Source: Acidobacteria bacterium Ga0077551
GTDB taxonomy: Bacteria > Pseudomonadota > Alphaproteobacteria > Caulobacterales > Hyphomonadaceae
Direction of reading: 5' to 3'
NCBI GenBank assembly: GCA_001464545.1
Contig: LNFC01000024.1
Coordinates: 1-64,000, forward strand
Length of the DNA stretch: 64,000 bases
This document shows, piece after piece, positions 45,281 through 57,776 of the stretch (its first letter is position 1; each line of letters starts with the position of its first letter). A model generated the notes under the pieces. It did no database searches and was not told where the DNA came from. It saw only the letters and a program-made list of their open reading frames with translations. The position numbers were made by a program, and so were the translations under genes.

Positions 45281-46219
45281 ATGACCGCAGACAGCATCAG
45301 CCTGAAAGGCGCAACGACCCACTTTCTGCACACGGAAGGTCCGCGCGGCTTCCTCTTGCGGTTCGCGCTGGTCTACGCAGTGGTGACGCTGGTGCTGCAG
45401 GTCGTCGGTGTCTGGACGCAGGCCCCGGTCTACGAGATTTACCTGCGCGCCATCGTCCAGAATGACGGCGACATCACGCCCTACACGGACGAGCTGTCAG
45501 CCCAGTCCTTCCGGGCCAATATCGGATCGCTGATCCTGCTGCCGTTCAGCCTGGCGCTGTGGGTTCTTTTCGAGGCGGCGAGCCAGCGGCGATACCTGCG
45601 CGCCGAAGGCTTCAGCCTGAAGCTCGGCGCCGATGAAGGCCGCCTTGCTGTTGTCGGCCTGATCTGGTTTGCGCTGCTGATCGCAGGCTATTTTGCGCTG
45701 GCTTTGGGTGCCATCATCCCCGGCGTGATCGCGGGTCTCGTGGCCGGCGCCGCCGTGGGCGCGCTGCTGGGCGGCGGGATTTTTCTCATCGGGCTGGTTA
45801 TGGCGCTTTACCTCTTCGCGCGACTTTCGCCGGCCGCGCCGCTGACCATCCGGGACCGGCAGATCCGTTTCTTCGAAAGCTGGAACCTGACGAAAGGGCA
45901 TGGCTGGTCGCTGGCGGGCAGCTATTTCGCGCTCTTCGCGCTTTTCACCCTGGTCTCGCTGGTGCTGTACGGCGTGATGTTCTTCCTCGCCTTCGTGCTG
46001 GTCGCGCCAGCCATTGATTCCAGCGCGGGCGATGAGACGGCGAACGCCGTGCTCTCCGTGATGGCGCAGCCTGCCTTCTGGGGGCCGATGGCTTTCGTCA
46101 TGCTCCTTGTGCTGATGGTCTTCGGCGCCTTCGCCCACGCCCTCGGCGGGCCCGCGGCCTGGGTGGTGCGCCAGGAGACTTACCAGGGCGGCACGGCGAT
46201 CACCGAAACGTTCGGGTAA
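45281..46219 (+). CDS. Multi-pass membrane protein, third of three paralogues
   Basis: The 312-residue product shares FEAASQRRYLRAEGFSLKLGADEGRLAVVGLIW, LTIRDRQIRFFESWNLTKGHGW and HALGGPAAWVVRQ with the preceding gene, showing a tandem duplication. It starts 16 bases after it. The cytosolic-looking basic blocks between membrane segments are the most conserved parts. Function unknown. Confidence 0.85.
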   Translation: MTADSISLKGATTHFLHTEGPRGFLLRFALVYAVVTLVLQVVGVWTQAPVYEIYLRAIVQNDGDITPYTDELSAQSFRANIGSLILLPFSLALWVLFEAASQRRYLRAEGFSLKLGADEGRLAVVGLIWFALLIAGYFALALGAIIPGVIAGLVAGAAVGALLGGGIFLIGLVMALYLFARLSPAAPLTIRDRQIRFFESWNLTKGHGWSLAGSYFALFALFTLVSLVLYGVMFFLAFVLVAPAIDSSAGDETANAVLSVMAQPAFWGPMAFVMLLVLMVFGAFAHALGGPAAWVVRQETYQGGTAITETFG

Positions 46220-46242
46220 CTCACCCGCGCCGACTCAGCTGA

Positions 46243-46325
46243 CTCATCCTGAGCGAAGTCGAAGGATGGGCCAAGCCGAGCTGACGTCTCCCGTGGCTCA
46301 TCCTTCGACTTCGCTCAGGATGAGC
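46243..46325. repeat. Dispersed inverted repeat (26-base arms)
   Basis: The arm at 46243-46268 is repeated in perfect inverted orientation at 46299-46324, with a 30-base loop. The first arm plus 13 further bases recurs at 31339-31377. The hairpin lies between convergent genes (membrane paralogue and uvrA) and may stop transcription or protect both mRNAs. Confidence 0.9.
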
Positions 46326-46344
46326 TGCTCTGTTTGGTGATGGG

Positions 46345-49317
<2,973 letters not shown>

Positions 49318-49358
49318 GGGCGTTCGGGCTCGCTCGGGAGGAAGGACGGAAAAAGGTT

Positions 49359-49505
49359 TTACAGGGTGTCTTTAGGCGTTTTGTTGCGGGAGAAAAATGC
49401 CTTGGCCTTCGGCTTGTCGGACAGGGCTTTCGATATGATCATGAACCAGACGATGGCCAAGACCAGCATGGCAGCAACAACGAAGGCGGTAAGGGCGTCA
49501 GGCAT
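49359..49505 (-). CDS. 48-residue small membrane protein upstream of uvrA
   Basis: The frame from ATG 49505 to TAA 49359 encodes [20 protein letters not shown] at its start, one hydrophobic segment at about residues 5-25, then a basic tail ([20 protein letters not shown]). The codon use resembles neighbouring genes. A weak ribosome binding site GAAGAGA precedes it. Its stop is 41 bases before the uvrA start, so the two may share an mRNA starting near the LexA box at 49581. No known family was recognised. Confidence 0.65.
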   Translation of the reverse strand: MPDALTAFVVAAMLVLAIVWFMIISKALSDKPKAKAFFSRNKTPKDTL

Positions 49506-49580
49506 CTACTGATCTCTTCAAAACAGACATTGGCGAAACAGCCTTTTCTGATCTGTGCCGCGAGTCCGGATTGACGACAA

Positions 49581-49595
49581 GAACAAAGTGTGAAC
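49581..49595 (-). promoter_or_regulatory. LexA (SOS) box between uvrA and ssb
   Basis: The + strand reads GAAC-AAAGTGT-GAAC; the minus strand is GTTC-ACACTTT-GTTC, a perfect match to the alphaproteobacterial LexA site GTTC-N7-GTTC. It is 76 bases upstream of the small ORF that precedes uvrA and 127 bases upstream of ssb. SOS control of uvrA, and perhaps ssb, is expected. Confidence 0.85.
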
Positions 49596-49722
49596 AGTGG
49601 AGCAAGCTTCTTTTGGCCGCAGCTGAAAGCGGCGGTGGAATTCATCGCCTGTGAGGCGACATTTCACGTGCCGGGGCGTATTAGAGTTCGAATCGATAGC
49701 GAAACAGAAAACGGAGGTCCTC

Positions 49723-50211
49723 ATGGCGGGCTCAGTGAACAAGGTAATCCTGGTGGGCAATCTCGGGGCGGATCCCGAGGTCAAGCAATTCCAGAACGGC
49801 GGGCAGGTGTGCAACCTGCGGATCGCAACGTCCGAGAACTGGCGCGACAAGGCGACCGGTGAGAAAAAGGAAAAGACCGAGTGGCACGCCGTGTCGATCT
49901 TTTCGGAAGGCCTGATCAAGGTCGCCCAGAGCTACCTCAAGAAGGGCTCCAAGGTTTACATCGAAGGCAAGCTCCAGACCCGCAAGTGGCAGGACAAGGA
50001 CGGCAATGACCGCTACACGACCGAAATCGTGCTGCAGGGCTTTGACGCGACCCTCGTGATGCTCGACGGGCGCGGCGAAGGCGGCGGCGCGAGCAGCGGC
50101 GGCAGTGGCCGCGACGTGGGCTATTCGGGCGGTGGCGGCGGCGCGAGCCGCACGATGAGCGGCCCGAAGGAGAGCTTCAACCAGGACCTCGACGACGAGA
50201 TCCCGTTCTGA
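49723..50211 (+). CDS. ssb: Single-stranded DNA-binding protein
   Basis: The 162-residue protein has the OB-fold core [61 protein letters not shown], a Gly/Ser-rich linker and the conserved acidic tip DLDDEIPF that recruits replication and repair proteins. ATG 49723 with ACGGAGGTCC upstream is the clear start. Confidence 0.97.
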   Translation: MAGSVNKVILVGNLGADPEVKQFQNGGQVCNLRIATSENWRDKATGEKKEKTEWHAVSIFSEGLIKVAQSYLKKGSKVYIEGKLQTRKWQDKDGNDRYTTEIVLQGFDATLVMLDGRGEGGGASSGGSGRDVGYSGGGGGASRTMSGPKESFNQDLDDEIPF

Positions 50212-50221
50212 GGCTGTTCGG

Positions 50222-51091
50222 ATGGCAGGCCTCCTGCGTAGGTTGCTGACGGGGCCGTTGCTGGCGGGCTGGGCCCTGGCGGGATGCGCTATGGCGCCTG
50301 AGGCGCCTGCGCCGGTGGCCGAGATGGCGCTTATGGAAAGCGCGCTGCGAGCCGAAGGCATTGATCCTTCGGCGTCCGCGCTGGTGATCTTGCGGCTGGA
50401 GGACGAGCATGTCTGGTCCAGCGGCGGGGCGCGCATCCACGAGCGGTTCACGCCGGCCTCGACGTCTAAGATCCCGCATACCCTGCTCGCCTACGAGACG
50501 GGCGCGGTGACGGGGCCGGACGAGCGCTTCACCTGGGACGGGCAGAAACGCTTCCTCGACAGCTGGAACGAAGACCAGGATTTTGGGACGGCTTTCCAGC
50601 GCTCGACGGTGTGGATCTACCAGATTGTTATGCCGCGGATCGGCGCGGAAAAGCTGACAGCCGCGTTCGAGGCCTTCGGTTATGGCAATGCCGACATAGG
50701 CGGCCCGGAACTTATCTCGCGCTACTGGCTCGAGGGGCCGCTGGCGATCTCGGCGGCGGAGCAGGCTGCCTTCCTGTCACGCCTCGTGCGCCGGACGCTG
50801 CCGCTCTCGGCCGAGACCTACGTAGCGGCGATCCCGGTCATGGAGCTGGCGCGCGGCGACAGCTGGACGCTCTACGGGAAGACCGGCTGGAAGAGCGTCG
50901 AGGGCGAGATGGATATTGGCTGGTTCGTCGGCTGGGCCGAGCAAACCGCCGGCGAGGCGCCCGGCACATACGTCTTCGCGCTGAACATGGACATGCCCGG
51001 CGGCATGGCCGAAGCCCCCAAACGCCGCGCGGCGGTGGAGCGGGCCTTGCGGTCGATTGGCGCCTTGCCGGCGGCGCCGGAAAGCCCCTGA
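50222..51091 (+). CDS. Class D (OXA-like) beta-lactamase family lipoprotein
   Basis: The 289-residue protein has a lipobox ALAGC (Cys22) and all class D marks: Ser80-x-x-Lys83 in ASTSKIP, Ser128-Thr-Val130, Tyr154-Gly-Asn156, the RYWLEGPLAIS segment around Trp169 and Lys220-Thr-Gly222 followed by GWFVGW. Lys83 is the residue carboxylated in OXA enzymes. It may hydrolyse beta-lactams in the periplasm from an inner or outer membrane anchor; activity is untested. It starts ten bases after ssb. Confidence 0.9.
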   Translation: MAGLLRRLLTGPLLAGWALAGCAMAPEAPAPVAEMALMESALRAEGIDPSASALVILRLEDEHVWSSGGARIHERFTPASTSKIPHTLLAYETGAVTGPDERFTWDGQKRFLDSWNEDQDFGTAFQRSTVWIYQIVMPRIGAEKLTAAFEAFGYGNADIGGPELISRYWLEGPLAISAAEQAAFLSRLVRRTLPLSAETYVAAIPVMELARGDSWTLYGKTGWKSVEGEMDIGWFVGWAEQTAGEAPGTYVFALNMDMPGGMAEAPKRRAAVERALRSIGALPAAPESP

Positions 51092-51270
51092 GTTCCAGGA
51101 CTGTCCGGAACCCGGCCAAAACACCCCCGGAAGGCCCGTGGTGACTGCATTTTCTGGTGATTGGGCGGTAGCACCGCGGCAGGGCGCCTGCTAGTCTCGA
51201 AACCAGCGAAAAACGGCGATTCGGGACCCATGTTCACGGACCTCGCCGGACCCATGCAGAAGGCTTTCCC

Positions 51271-54060
51271 ATGAGCGACGACACGACCCCTCCGGACGAG
51301 CCGGAAACCCCGGAAAATGGCGGCGGCCCGCCACGTCCGCAGGACGGCATCGAGCTGATCTCGATCGAGTCCGAGATGAAATCCTCGTATCTCGATTATG
51401 CGATGAGCGTGATCGTCAGCCGGGCGCTGCCGGATGTGCGCGACGGGCTGAAGCCGGTGCACCGGCGCATCCTCTATGCGATGAACGAGAACGGCAACAC
51501 GCCGGACAAGCCCTACAAGAAATCCGCCAACATCGTCGGCTCGGTGATGGGTAACTATCACCCGCACGGCGACAGCGCGATCTACGACGCGCTGGTGCGC
51601 ATGGCGCAGCCGTTCTCGATGGGCGTGATGCTGGTCGACGGCCAGGGCAACTTCGGCTCGATCGACAACGATCCGGCTGCCGCGATGCGTTACACCGAGA
51701 GCCGTATGTCGAAGGAGGCCACCTACCTCCTCGCCGATATCGACAAGGACACGGTCGACTTCCAGCCCAACTATGACGGCTCGCAGAAAGAGCCGATGGT
51801 GCTGCCGGCGCAGTTTCCGAACCTGCTCGTCAATGGCGGCGGCGGCATCGCGGTCGGCATGGCAACGAACATCCCGCCGCACAATCTCGGCGAAGTGATC
51901 GACGCGACGCTGGCGATGATCGAGAACCCGGCTATCGACGAAGACGCGCTGTGCGACATCGTTCCGGGGCCGGACTTTCCGACTGGCGGCCTGATCATGG
52001 GCCTGTCGGGCAGCCGCAAGGCGATGCTGACCGGCCGCGGCAGCGTGATCGTCCGGGCCAAGACGGATATCGAAACCGCGAAGAACAACCGCGAAGCGAT
52101 CATCGTCACCGAGATTCCGTACCAGGTGAACAAGGCGGCGATGATCACCAAGATCGCCGAACTCGTCCGTGAAAAGAAGATCGAGGGCATCTCGGACTTG
52201 CGGGACGAATCCGACCGCAACGGCATCCGCGTCGTCATCGAACTGAAGAAGGATGCCAGCGCCGATGTCGTGCTGAACCAGCTCTACCGGTTCAGCCAGA
52301 TGCAGAACTCGTTCGCGGTGAACATGCTGGCGCTGAATGGCGGCCGGCCGGAACTGATGAACCTGCGCAAGGTGCTCGAATACTTCATCGCCTTCCGCGA
52401 GGAAGTGGTCGTGCGGCGCACGAAGTTCGAACTCGGCAAGGCGCGCGACCGCGCGCACGTCTTGGTCGGTCTCGCGCTGGCGGTGGCCAACATCGACGAG
52501 ATCATCCGCATCATCCGCAATTCGCCGGACCCGGCGACGGCGCGCGAGCGCCTGCTGGAGAAAGCCTGGCCGCAGCAGGACATGGGGCCGCTGATCGACC
52601 TGATCGCCGACCGGCGCACGCGCCGCGGCCCGGATGACGGCACGATCTACCTGTCGGACGAGCAGGCCCGCGCCATCCTGAACCTGCCACTGCACCGCCT
52701 CACCGGCCTCGGCCGCGACGAAATCGGCAACGAGGCACGCGGCCTCGCCGCCAAGATCGCCGACCTGCTCGACATCCTCCGCTCGCGCCCGCGCATCCTC
52801 GAGATCATCAAGGGCGAGCTCAACGAGGTGAAGACCAAGTTCGCCGTGCCGCGCCGCTCCGCCTTCACGCAAGGCGGCACCGACATGGACGACGAGGACC
52901 TCATCGAGGTCGAGGACATGGTCGTGACCGTCACGCATGGCGGCTACGTCAAGCGCACGCCGCTCGCCGCCTACCGTACGCAGAACCGCGGCGGCAAGGG
53001 CCGCTCCGGCATGGCGATGAAGGACGAGGATTTCATCGTCCGCGTGTTTACCGCCACGACCCATACGGAAATCCTGTTCTTCTCCTCGGCCGGCATGGTC
53101 TACAAGGAGAAGGTCTGGCGGCTGCCCATCGGCGGGCCGACCTCGCGCGGCAAGGCGCTGGTCAACATATTCCCTCTGGCCACGGACGAACGCATCGAGA
53201 GCGTGTTGCCGCTGCCGGAAGACGAGAAGGCCACCGAAGACCTGGATGTCATGTTCGCCACCCGCAGCGGCGGCGTGCGCCGCAACAAGCTGGCAGACTT
53301 TATCCGCGTCAACCGCGCCGGCAAGATCGCCATGAAGCTCGATCCGGGCGACGGCATCGTCTCGGTGCAGGTCTGCTCCGACAAGGAAGACGTGATGCTG
53401 ACGACCGCGCTCGGCCAGTGCATCCGCTTTGACGTGACCGAAGTGCGCGTCTTCGCGGGCCGCGATTCGACCGGCGTGCGGGGCATCCGCCTGGCCGACG
53501 GCGACGAGGTGATCTCGATGGCCATCCTGCGCCATATGGACGTCACCTCCGAAGAGGCGCGCGCCTACTTGAAGCACGCGGCCGCCATGCGGCGCGCCGC
53601 GACCGGCGAAGAGGAAGAAATTTCCGAGGACGATGACGAACCCGTGGCCGAGGCGGCGCTGTCGCCGGACCGGATTGCGGCGCTCGGCGCGGCCGAGGAG
53701 TTCATCTTCACGGTGGCCGATGACGGCATGGGCAAGCGCTCGTCCGCCTATGACTACCGCGTCACCGGACGCGGCGGCAAAGGGCTGGTCGCCCAGAATA
53801 TCTGGGGCCGCGACAAGAAAGGCGGGCCGGTCAAGCGGGTCGCGCAATCCTTCCCCGTGGGCGAAGGCGACGAGGTCATGCTGGTCACCAATGCCGGCCA
53901 GCTGATCCGTACGCCGGTCGACCAGATCCGGATTGCCGGAAGGTCAACCGGCGGCGTCTGGGTGCTGCGCACCAACGGCGACGAGAAGGTTGTTTCGGTC
54001 GCCCGTCTTGTCGAAGACGGTGAAGCCGGTATGGATAAACCCGAGGGCGGACAGGGCTAA
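51271..54060 (+). CDS. gyrA: DNA gyrase subunit A
   Basis: The 929-residue subunit cuts and rejoins DNA during supercoiling. It has the catalytic Tyr in [12 protein letters not shown], the quinolone-determining region [19 protein letters not shown] with wild-type Ser and Asp at the positions of E. coli Ser83 and Asp87, and the GyrA box [11 protein letters not shown] in the C-terminal wrapping domain that distinguishes it from ParC. An acidic insertion ([16 protein letters not shown], about 777-792) between propeller blades is the sort seen in alphaproteobacteria. Confidence 0.97.
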   Translation: MSDDTTPPDEPETPENGGGPPRPQDGIELISIESEMKSSYLDYAMSVIVSRALPDVRDGLKPVHRRILYAMNENGNTPDKPYKKSANIVGSVMGNYHPHGDSAIYDALVRMAQPFSMGVMLVDGQGNFGSIDNDPAAAMRYTESRMSKEATYLLADIDKDTVDFQPNYDGSQKEPMVLPAQFPNLLVNGGGGIAVGMATNIPPHNLGEVIDATLAMIENPAIDEDALCDIVPGPDFPTGGLIMGLSGSRKAMLTGRGSVIVRAKTDIETAKNNREAIIVTEIPYQVNKAAMITKIAELVREKKIEGISDLRDESDRNGIRVVIELKKDASADVVLNQLYRFSQMQNSFAVNMLALNGGRPELMNLRKVLEYFIAFREEVVVRRTKFELGKARDRAHVLVGLALAVANIDEIIRIIRNSPDPATARERLLEKAWPQQDMGPLIDLIADRRTRRGPDDGTIYLSDEQARAILNLPLHRLTGLGRDEIGNEARGLAAKIADLLDILRSRPRILEIIKGELNEVKTKFAVPRRSAFTQGGTDMDDEDLIEVEDMVVTVTHGGYVKRTPLAAYRTQNRGGKGRSGMAMKDEDFIVRVFTATTHTEILFFSSAGMVYKEKVWRLPIGGPTSRGKALVNIFPLATDERIESVLPLPEDEKATEDLDVMFATRSGGVRRNKLADFIRVNRAGKIAMKLDPGDGIVSVQVCSDKEDVMLTTALGQCIRFDVTEVRVFAGRDSTGVRGIRLADGDEVISMAILRHMDVTSEEARAYLKHAAAMRRAATGEEEEISEDDDEPVAEAALSPDRIAALGAAEEFIFTVADDGMGKRSSAYDYRVTGRGGKGLVAQNIWGRDKKGGPVKRVAQSFPVGEGDEVMLVTNAGQLIRTPVDQIRIAGRSTGGVWVLRTNGDEKVVSVARLVEDGEAGMDKPEGGQG

Positions 54061-54101
54061 GCGCCCGCCGGACGACTGGACTGGTTACTGGAGGGCCGCA
54101 C

Positions 54102-54599
54102 GTGCGCCGAATTGGACTATACCCCGGCACTTTCGATCCGCCGACGAACGGTCATATAGACATTTTCGGCCGGGCGATGAAGCTGGTCGACGAGCTGATC
54201 ATCGGCGTCGCCGTCAACGAATCCAAGAAGCCGCTGTTCTCGCTGGAAGAGCGGGTGGCAATGGTAAAGGCCGAGACGGCGCGACTGAACGGGCCCGGGC
54301 TGGCGGAAATCCGCGTGATGCCGATGCACGGCCTCCTGATGAAGTTTGCCGAGGCCTGCGGCGCCCAGATCATTGTGCGCGGCCTGCGCGCGGTTCAGGA
54401 CTTCGAATACGAGTTCCAGATGACGGCGATGAACGAGCAACTGAATCCCGACATTGAAACCGTCTTCCTTATGGCCGATGTTCGCCATCAGGCCGTTGCC
54501 TCCCGGCTCGTGAAGGAAATTGCGAGCCTCGGCGGCAACATCACGCCGTTCGTCACGCCTGACGTGAAGACGGCGCTGTTGGAGAAGTACAGGAAATGA
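54102..54599 (+). CDS. coaD: Phosphopantetheine adenylyltransferase
   Basis: CoaD makes dephospho-CoA from phosphopantetheine and ATP. The 165-residue protein starts (GTG) RRIGLYPGTFDPPTNGHIDIFGRA with the TNGH nucleotide-binding motif, and contains VRGLRAVQDFEYEFQMTAMN. GGAGGG precedes the start. It follows gyrA by 41 bases and its stop overlaps the next start by four bases. Confidence 0.96.
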   Translation: MRRIGLYPGTFDPPTNGHIDIFGRAMKLVDELIIGVAVNESKKPLFSLEERVAMVKAETARLNGPGLAEIRVMPMHGLLMKFAEACGAQIIVRGLRAVQDFEYEFQMTAMNEQLNPDIETVFLMADVRHQAVASRLVKEIASLGGNITPFVTPDVKTALLEKYRK

Positions 54600-55471
54600 A
54601 ACGTGTCGCGTTTGGAATTGCCGCCGGCCTTCTCGGGCTGGCCTTGCCCGCATGCGGGGATACTCCGGCCCAGCCCGCCTGGACGCTGGGCGCCGGGGCC
54701 GAGACCGCCGACGAGGCCAACTGGCGCGCGGTCGATCCGGCGAATCTCATCGTCTTCGAGACGACCAAGGGCCGCATCCTGATCGAAGCCTTCCCGGACG
54801 TGGCGCCGAAGCATTACGCTCAGTTCACCAAGATCATCAAATCCGGCGACCTGGACGGCACCACATTTCACCGCGTGATCGATGATTTCATGGCGCAGGG
54901 CGGCGACGTCTGGGCCAAGAAGGGCGCCGATCCCGGCTGGCCGGGCATTCCGGGCGAGTTCACGTTCCGCCGCGATGTGGCCGCGACGCCGCTGGACGTG
55001 GTGATCGGCCCCGAGGACACCGGCAAGAACGGCTACCTCAAGGGTTTCCCGATGCTGACGCAGCCGAACTTTTTTGCGGAAATGTCCGCCGACGGACTGG
55101 TTTCGACCTCGATCCCGCATTGCCGCGGCGTGCTGTCTACGGCGCGCACGGATGACCCGAATTCGGGTGACACGCAGTTCTTCCTGATGCGCGAACACTC
55201 GCCGCACCTCGACAAGCAGTACACGTCCTGGGGCCGCGTGATCGCGGGGCAAGACGTGGTCAAGGCCCTGAAGAAAGGCGCCCCGGGCAGTGGCACGGTG
55301 GACGATCCGGACCTGCTGACCTCGGCCAAGATCGCCGCCGACCTGCCGGAAGCGAGCCGCCCCAAAGCCTGGGTGCTGCGCACGGATACCGAGGCCTTCG
55401 CGGCCGAACTCGCCACCAAGGGCGAAGTCGATGTGTGCGAACTGCCGGCGATCCCGGCGATCGTGAAGTAA
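54596..55471 (+). CDS. Cyclophilin-type peptidyl-prolyl isomerase lipoprotein
   Basis: The 291-residue protein has a lipobox ALPAC (Cys20) followed by a cyclophilin domain: LIVFETTKGRILIEAFPDVAPKHYAQF, LDGTTFHRVIDDFMAQGGDV and DTQFFLMREHSPHLDKQYTSWGRVIAGQDVV. It is larger than cytosolic PpiB because of insertions in the central and C-terminal parts. It is likely a periplasmic or membrane-anchored folding factor. Confidence 0.9.
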   Translation: MKRVAFGIAAGLLGLALPACGDTPAQPAWTLGAGAETADEANWRAVDPANLIVFETTKGRILIEAFPDVAPKHYAQFTKIIKSGDLDGTTFHRVIDDFMAQGGDVWAKKGADPGWPGIPGEFTFRRDVAATPLDVVIGPEDTGKNGYLKGFPMLTQPNFFAEMSADGLVSTSIPHCRGVLSTARTDDPNSGDTQFFLMREHSPHLDKQYTSWGRVIAGQDVVKALKKGAPGSGTVDDPDLLTSAKIAADLPEASRPKAWVLRTDTEAFAAELATKGEVDVCELPAIPAIVK

Positions 55472-55516
55472 GTGCAGCCTTGACGCTTTGCCCATGCCTG
55501 CGCGATGAGCGCGGGC

Positions 55517-56572
55517 ATGGACCTTACCCAATTCAACTTTGACCTGCCCGAGGCGCTGATTGCGCTGCGTCCGGCTGAGCCGCAGGATGCGGCGCGGCTT
55601 CTGGTGGTGCACGGCGACGGGCGGCTGGAGGATGCGAGCGTGCGCGACCTGCCGCGCTATCTCGCCCCCGGCGACGTGCTGGTGTTCAACGACACGCGCG
55701 TCCTGCCTGCCGCGCTGAAGGGCGTGCGTCCCGCGCGCAACGGCGCCAGCCGGGACGTGACCGTGGATGTGAACCTGGTCGAACGGATCGACCCGCGCCG
55801 CTGGCTGGCGCTCGCGCGGCCCGGACGCAGGCTCAAGGAAGGCGACACAATTCAGTTCGCCGACGGATTCTCCGCAGCCATCACCGGGCGCCGCGAAGGC
55901 GGCGAGGTCGAGCTGGAATTCGACTGCGAGGGCGCCGCCCTCGAGGCCGCGCTGGACCGGCACGGCGCGATGCCCTTGCCGCCCTATATCGCGCGGCGCC
56001 GGCCTGCCGACGCGAAGGACCGCGAGACCTACCAGACGAAATTTGCCGGCGAGGAAGCCGCCAGCGTGGCGGCGCCCACTGCCGGGCTGCACTTTACGCC
56101 GCGCCTGCTGGAAGAGATCGACGCAGCCCGGATCGCGCGGGAAACCGTGCGGCTGCATGTCGGGCTCGGCACGTTCAAGCCGCTGGAAGAAAAGCATCTT
56201 CTGGAGAACAAGCTGCACGAGGAATGGCGGCGCCTGACGCCGGAAGTCGCGGCGCGGCTGAACAAGGCTCGGGCAGCTGGTAACCGTATTGTGCCGGTCG
56301 GGACAACCGCAATGCGCACGCTGGAAAGCTGCGCGGAGTATGACGGCACGCTGAACGCAGCCACCGGACCGACCGACATTTTCCTCAAACCCGGAGATCG
56401 TATCCGGGCCACCGATGCGCTCGTGACGAACTTCCACTTGCCGGAATCCAGCCTGTTCATGCTCGTCTGTACACTGATGGGCACGGACGTGATGCAGGCC
56501 GCCTACCGGCATGCGATCCGTGAAGGCTACCGCTTCTATTCCTACGGCGATGCCTGCCTGCTTTTGCCGTGA
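55517..56572 (+). CDS. queA: S-adenosylmethionine:tRNA ribosyltransferase-isomerase
   Basis: QueA transfers and isomerises the ribosyl part of SAM onto preQ1 in tRNA to make epoxyqueuosine. The 351-residue protein contains FNFDLPEALIALRPAEPQD, DVLVFNDTRVLPAAL, YIARRRPADAKDRETYQTKFA, GLHFTPRLLEEID and TNFHLPESSLFMLVC. ATG 55517 fits homologue length; an in-frame ATG at 55505 adds four residues and cannot be excluded. Confidence 0.95.
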   Translation: MDLTQFNFDLPEALIALRPAEPQDAARLLVVHGDGRLEDASVRDLPRYLAPGDVLVFNDTRVLPAALKGVRPARNGASRDVTVDVNLVERIDPRRWLALARPGRRLKEGDTIQFADGFSAAITGRREGGEVELEFDCEGAALEAALDRHGAMPLPPYIARRRPADAKDRETYQTKFAGEEAASVAAPTAGLHFTPRLLEEIDAARIARETVRLHVGLGTFKPLEEKHLLENKLHEEWRRLTPEVAARLNKARAAGNRIVPVGTTAMRTLESCAEYDGTLNAATGPTDIFLKPGDRIRATDALVTNFHLPESSLFMLVCTLMGTDVMQAAYRHAIREGYRFYSYGDACLLLP

Positions 56573-56664
56573 TGAAGTAGGAGCTCAGTTACGTCGGAAG
56601 GTCAGGTGCATCGCATCACACCCGCAGCGTTTGCTGAGGGGCAAGGCCTGAGGGCTTGCGGTGC

Positions 56665-57231
56665 TTACTCCGGCTTGGATTTGCTCCCGCGCGCGGCGGA
56701 ATCGATCCAGTCCATAACCGCGAAACCGACCCCCGAAACCACGAAACTGAAATGTATTATCGTATACCATAAAAGGTCCTGCTGGCTGTATTTGCCGAGG
56801 TCCATGAACACCTTGAGGAGGTGAATGGCAGAGATCGCGACGATCGAGGCGATGAGTTTGGATTTCAACCCGGAAAAATCGACCTTGCCCATCCACGCCG
56901 GGCGATCCTTGTGTTCTGCGGGCGCCAGTTTCGAGACAAAGCTTTCATAGCCTGAGAAGAGGATGATCAGGACAAGATTCCCGGCAAGCGAGATGTCCAC
57001 CAGCGAAAGGATCAGCAGGATGACGTCCGATTCGCTCATCTGCATCACCCCGGGAAGAGCCAAGGTCAGCTGACGGAAGAAGGTAACAATCAGTATCCCG
57101 AGGGCTGCTGTTAGCCCGAGGTAAATCGGCGCCATCAGCCAGCGGCTGCCGTAGATCGTATGCTCGATCATCCGCTCGAGAAACGAATCCTGTTCCTCTG
57201 GCTCAGTCTGGTCCTGACGGGTCTTGCTCAT
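56665..57231 (-). CDS. UPF0114 (YqhA-like) membrane protein
   Basis: The 188-residue protein has LERMIEHTIYGSRWLMAPIYLGL, SDVILLILSLVDISLAGNLVLIILFSGYESFVSKL and SKLIASIVAISAIHLLKVFMD, the pattern of the UPF0114 family of four-segment membrane proteins with unknown function. ATG 57231 matches homologue N-termini; the frame extends much further upstream but without homology. Confidence 0.9.
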   Translation of the reverse strand: MSKTRQDQTEPEEQDSFLERMIEHTIYGSRWLMAPIYLGLTAALGILIVTFFRQLTLALPGVMQMSESDVILLILSLVDISLAGNLVLIILFSGYESFVSKLAPAEHKDRPAWMGKVDFSGLKSKLIASIVAISAIHLLKVFMDLGKYSQQDLLWYTIIHFSFVVSGVGFAVMDWIDSAARGSKSKPE

Positions 57232-57308
57232 TGGCTCTGTTTCCTGTTGGCCGGGAAGGAATTGGCGAGCCATGCGAATTTGTCCAGCAGCAATTGTGCG
57301 CTGCAGTA

Positions 57309-57776
57309 TCAGCCCGCGGGACGCAGCTCCGCCATCGAGCGGATCGCCTTCGCGGCCGTGATGCGCGCGAGGTGACGGCCCTTGTCGTCGCGCCAGTCGG
57401 CCTCGACCAGTGCGGTGGTCTTGCCCCGGCTTATCAGGCGGCCTTCGATGGCGATCAGGCCGTTCGGCACCGGGCGAAGGATGCGCGTCTGCAGTTCCAT
57501 GGTGGTGAACCATTCGCCGTCGTCCAGCGCGCTCGCCATCGTCATCGAGACGATGTGATCGGAAAGCCCCGCCACCCAGCCGCCGAAGACGCGGTCCGGC
57601 TGTATGTCGCGGTCGCCGGTATTGGGCCATTCATAGCGGGTGTAGCCGTAGGAGACCTCCTTCAGCCATTCATGCGGCTTGATGCCGAGATTGCGGATGC
57701 CGTTCGGCAATTCCCATTCGCCGGAGCGGAGCCGGGCGAAGAAGGCCTCTTGCTGGGCCGAGAGTTCGGTTCGCAT
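57309..57776 (-). CDS. Hotdog-fold acyl-CoA thioesterase-like protein
   Basis: The 155-residue protein contains DRVFGGWVAGLSDHIVSMTMASAL and TMELQTRILRPVPNGLIAIEGRLISRGKTTALVEADWRD, matching PaaI/acyl-CoA thioesterase-like hotdog proteins. The Gly-Gly and Asp positions of the usual active-site helix are present. Its start overlaps the stop of the upstream SDR gene by one base (TGATG). Confidence 0.85.
   Translation of the reverse strand: MRTELSAQQEAFFARLRSGEWELPNGIRNLGIKPHEWLKEVSYGYTRYEWPNTGDRDIQPDRVFGGWVAGLSDHIVSMTMASALDDGEWFTTMELQTRILRPVPNGLIAIEGRLISRGKTTALVEADWRDDKGRHLARITAAKAIRSMAELRPAG

Noticed and set aside
50872..53847. Long open frame on the minus strand opposite gyrA
   Set aside because: It is a shadow of the high-GC gyrA gene; its translation is Arg/His/Asp-rich without any domain, while the + strand has a complete GyrA.
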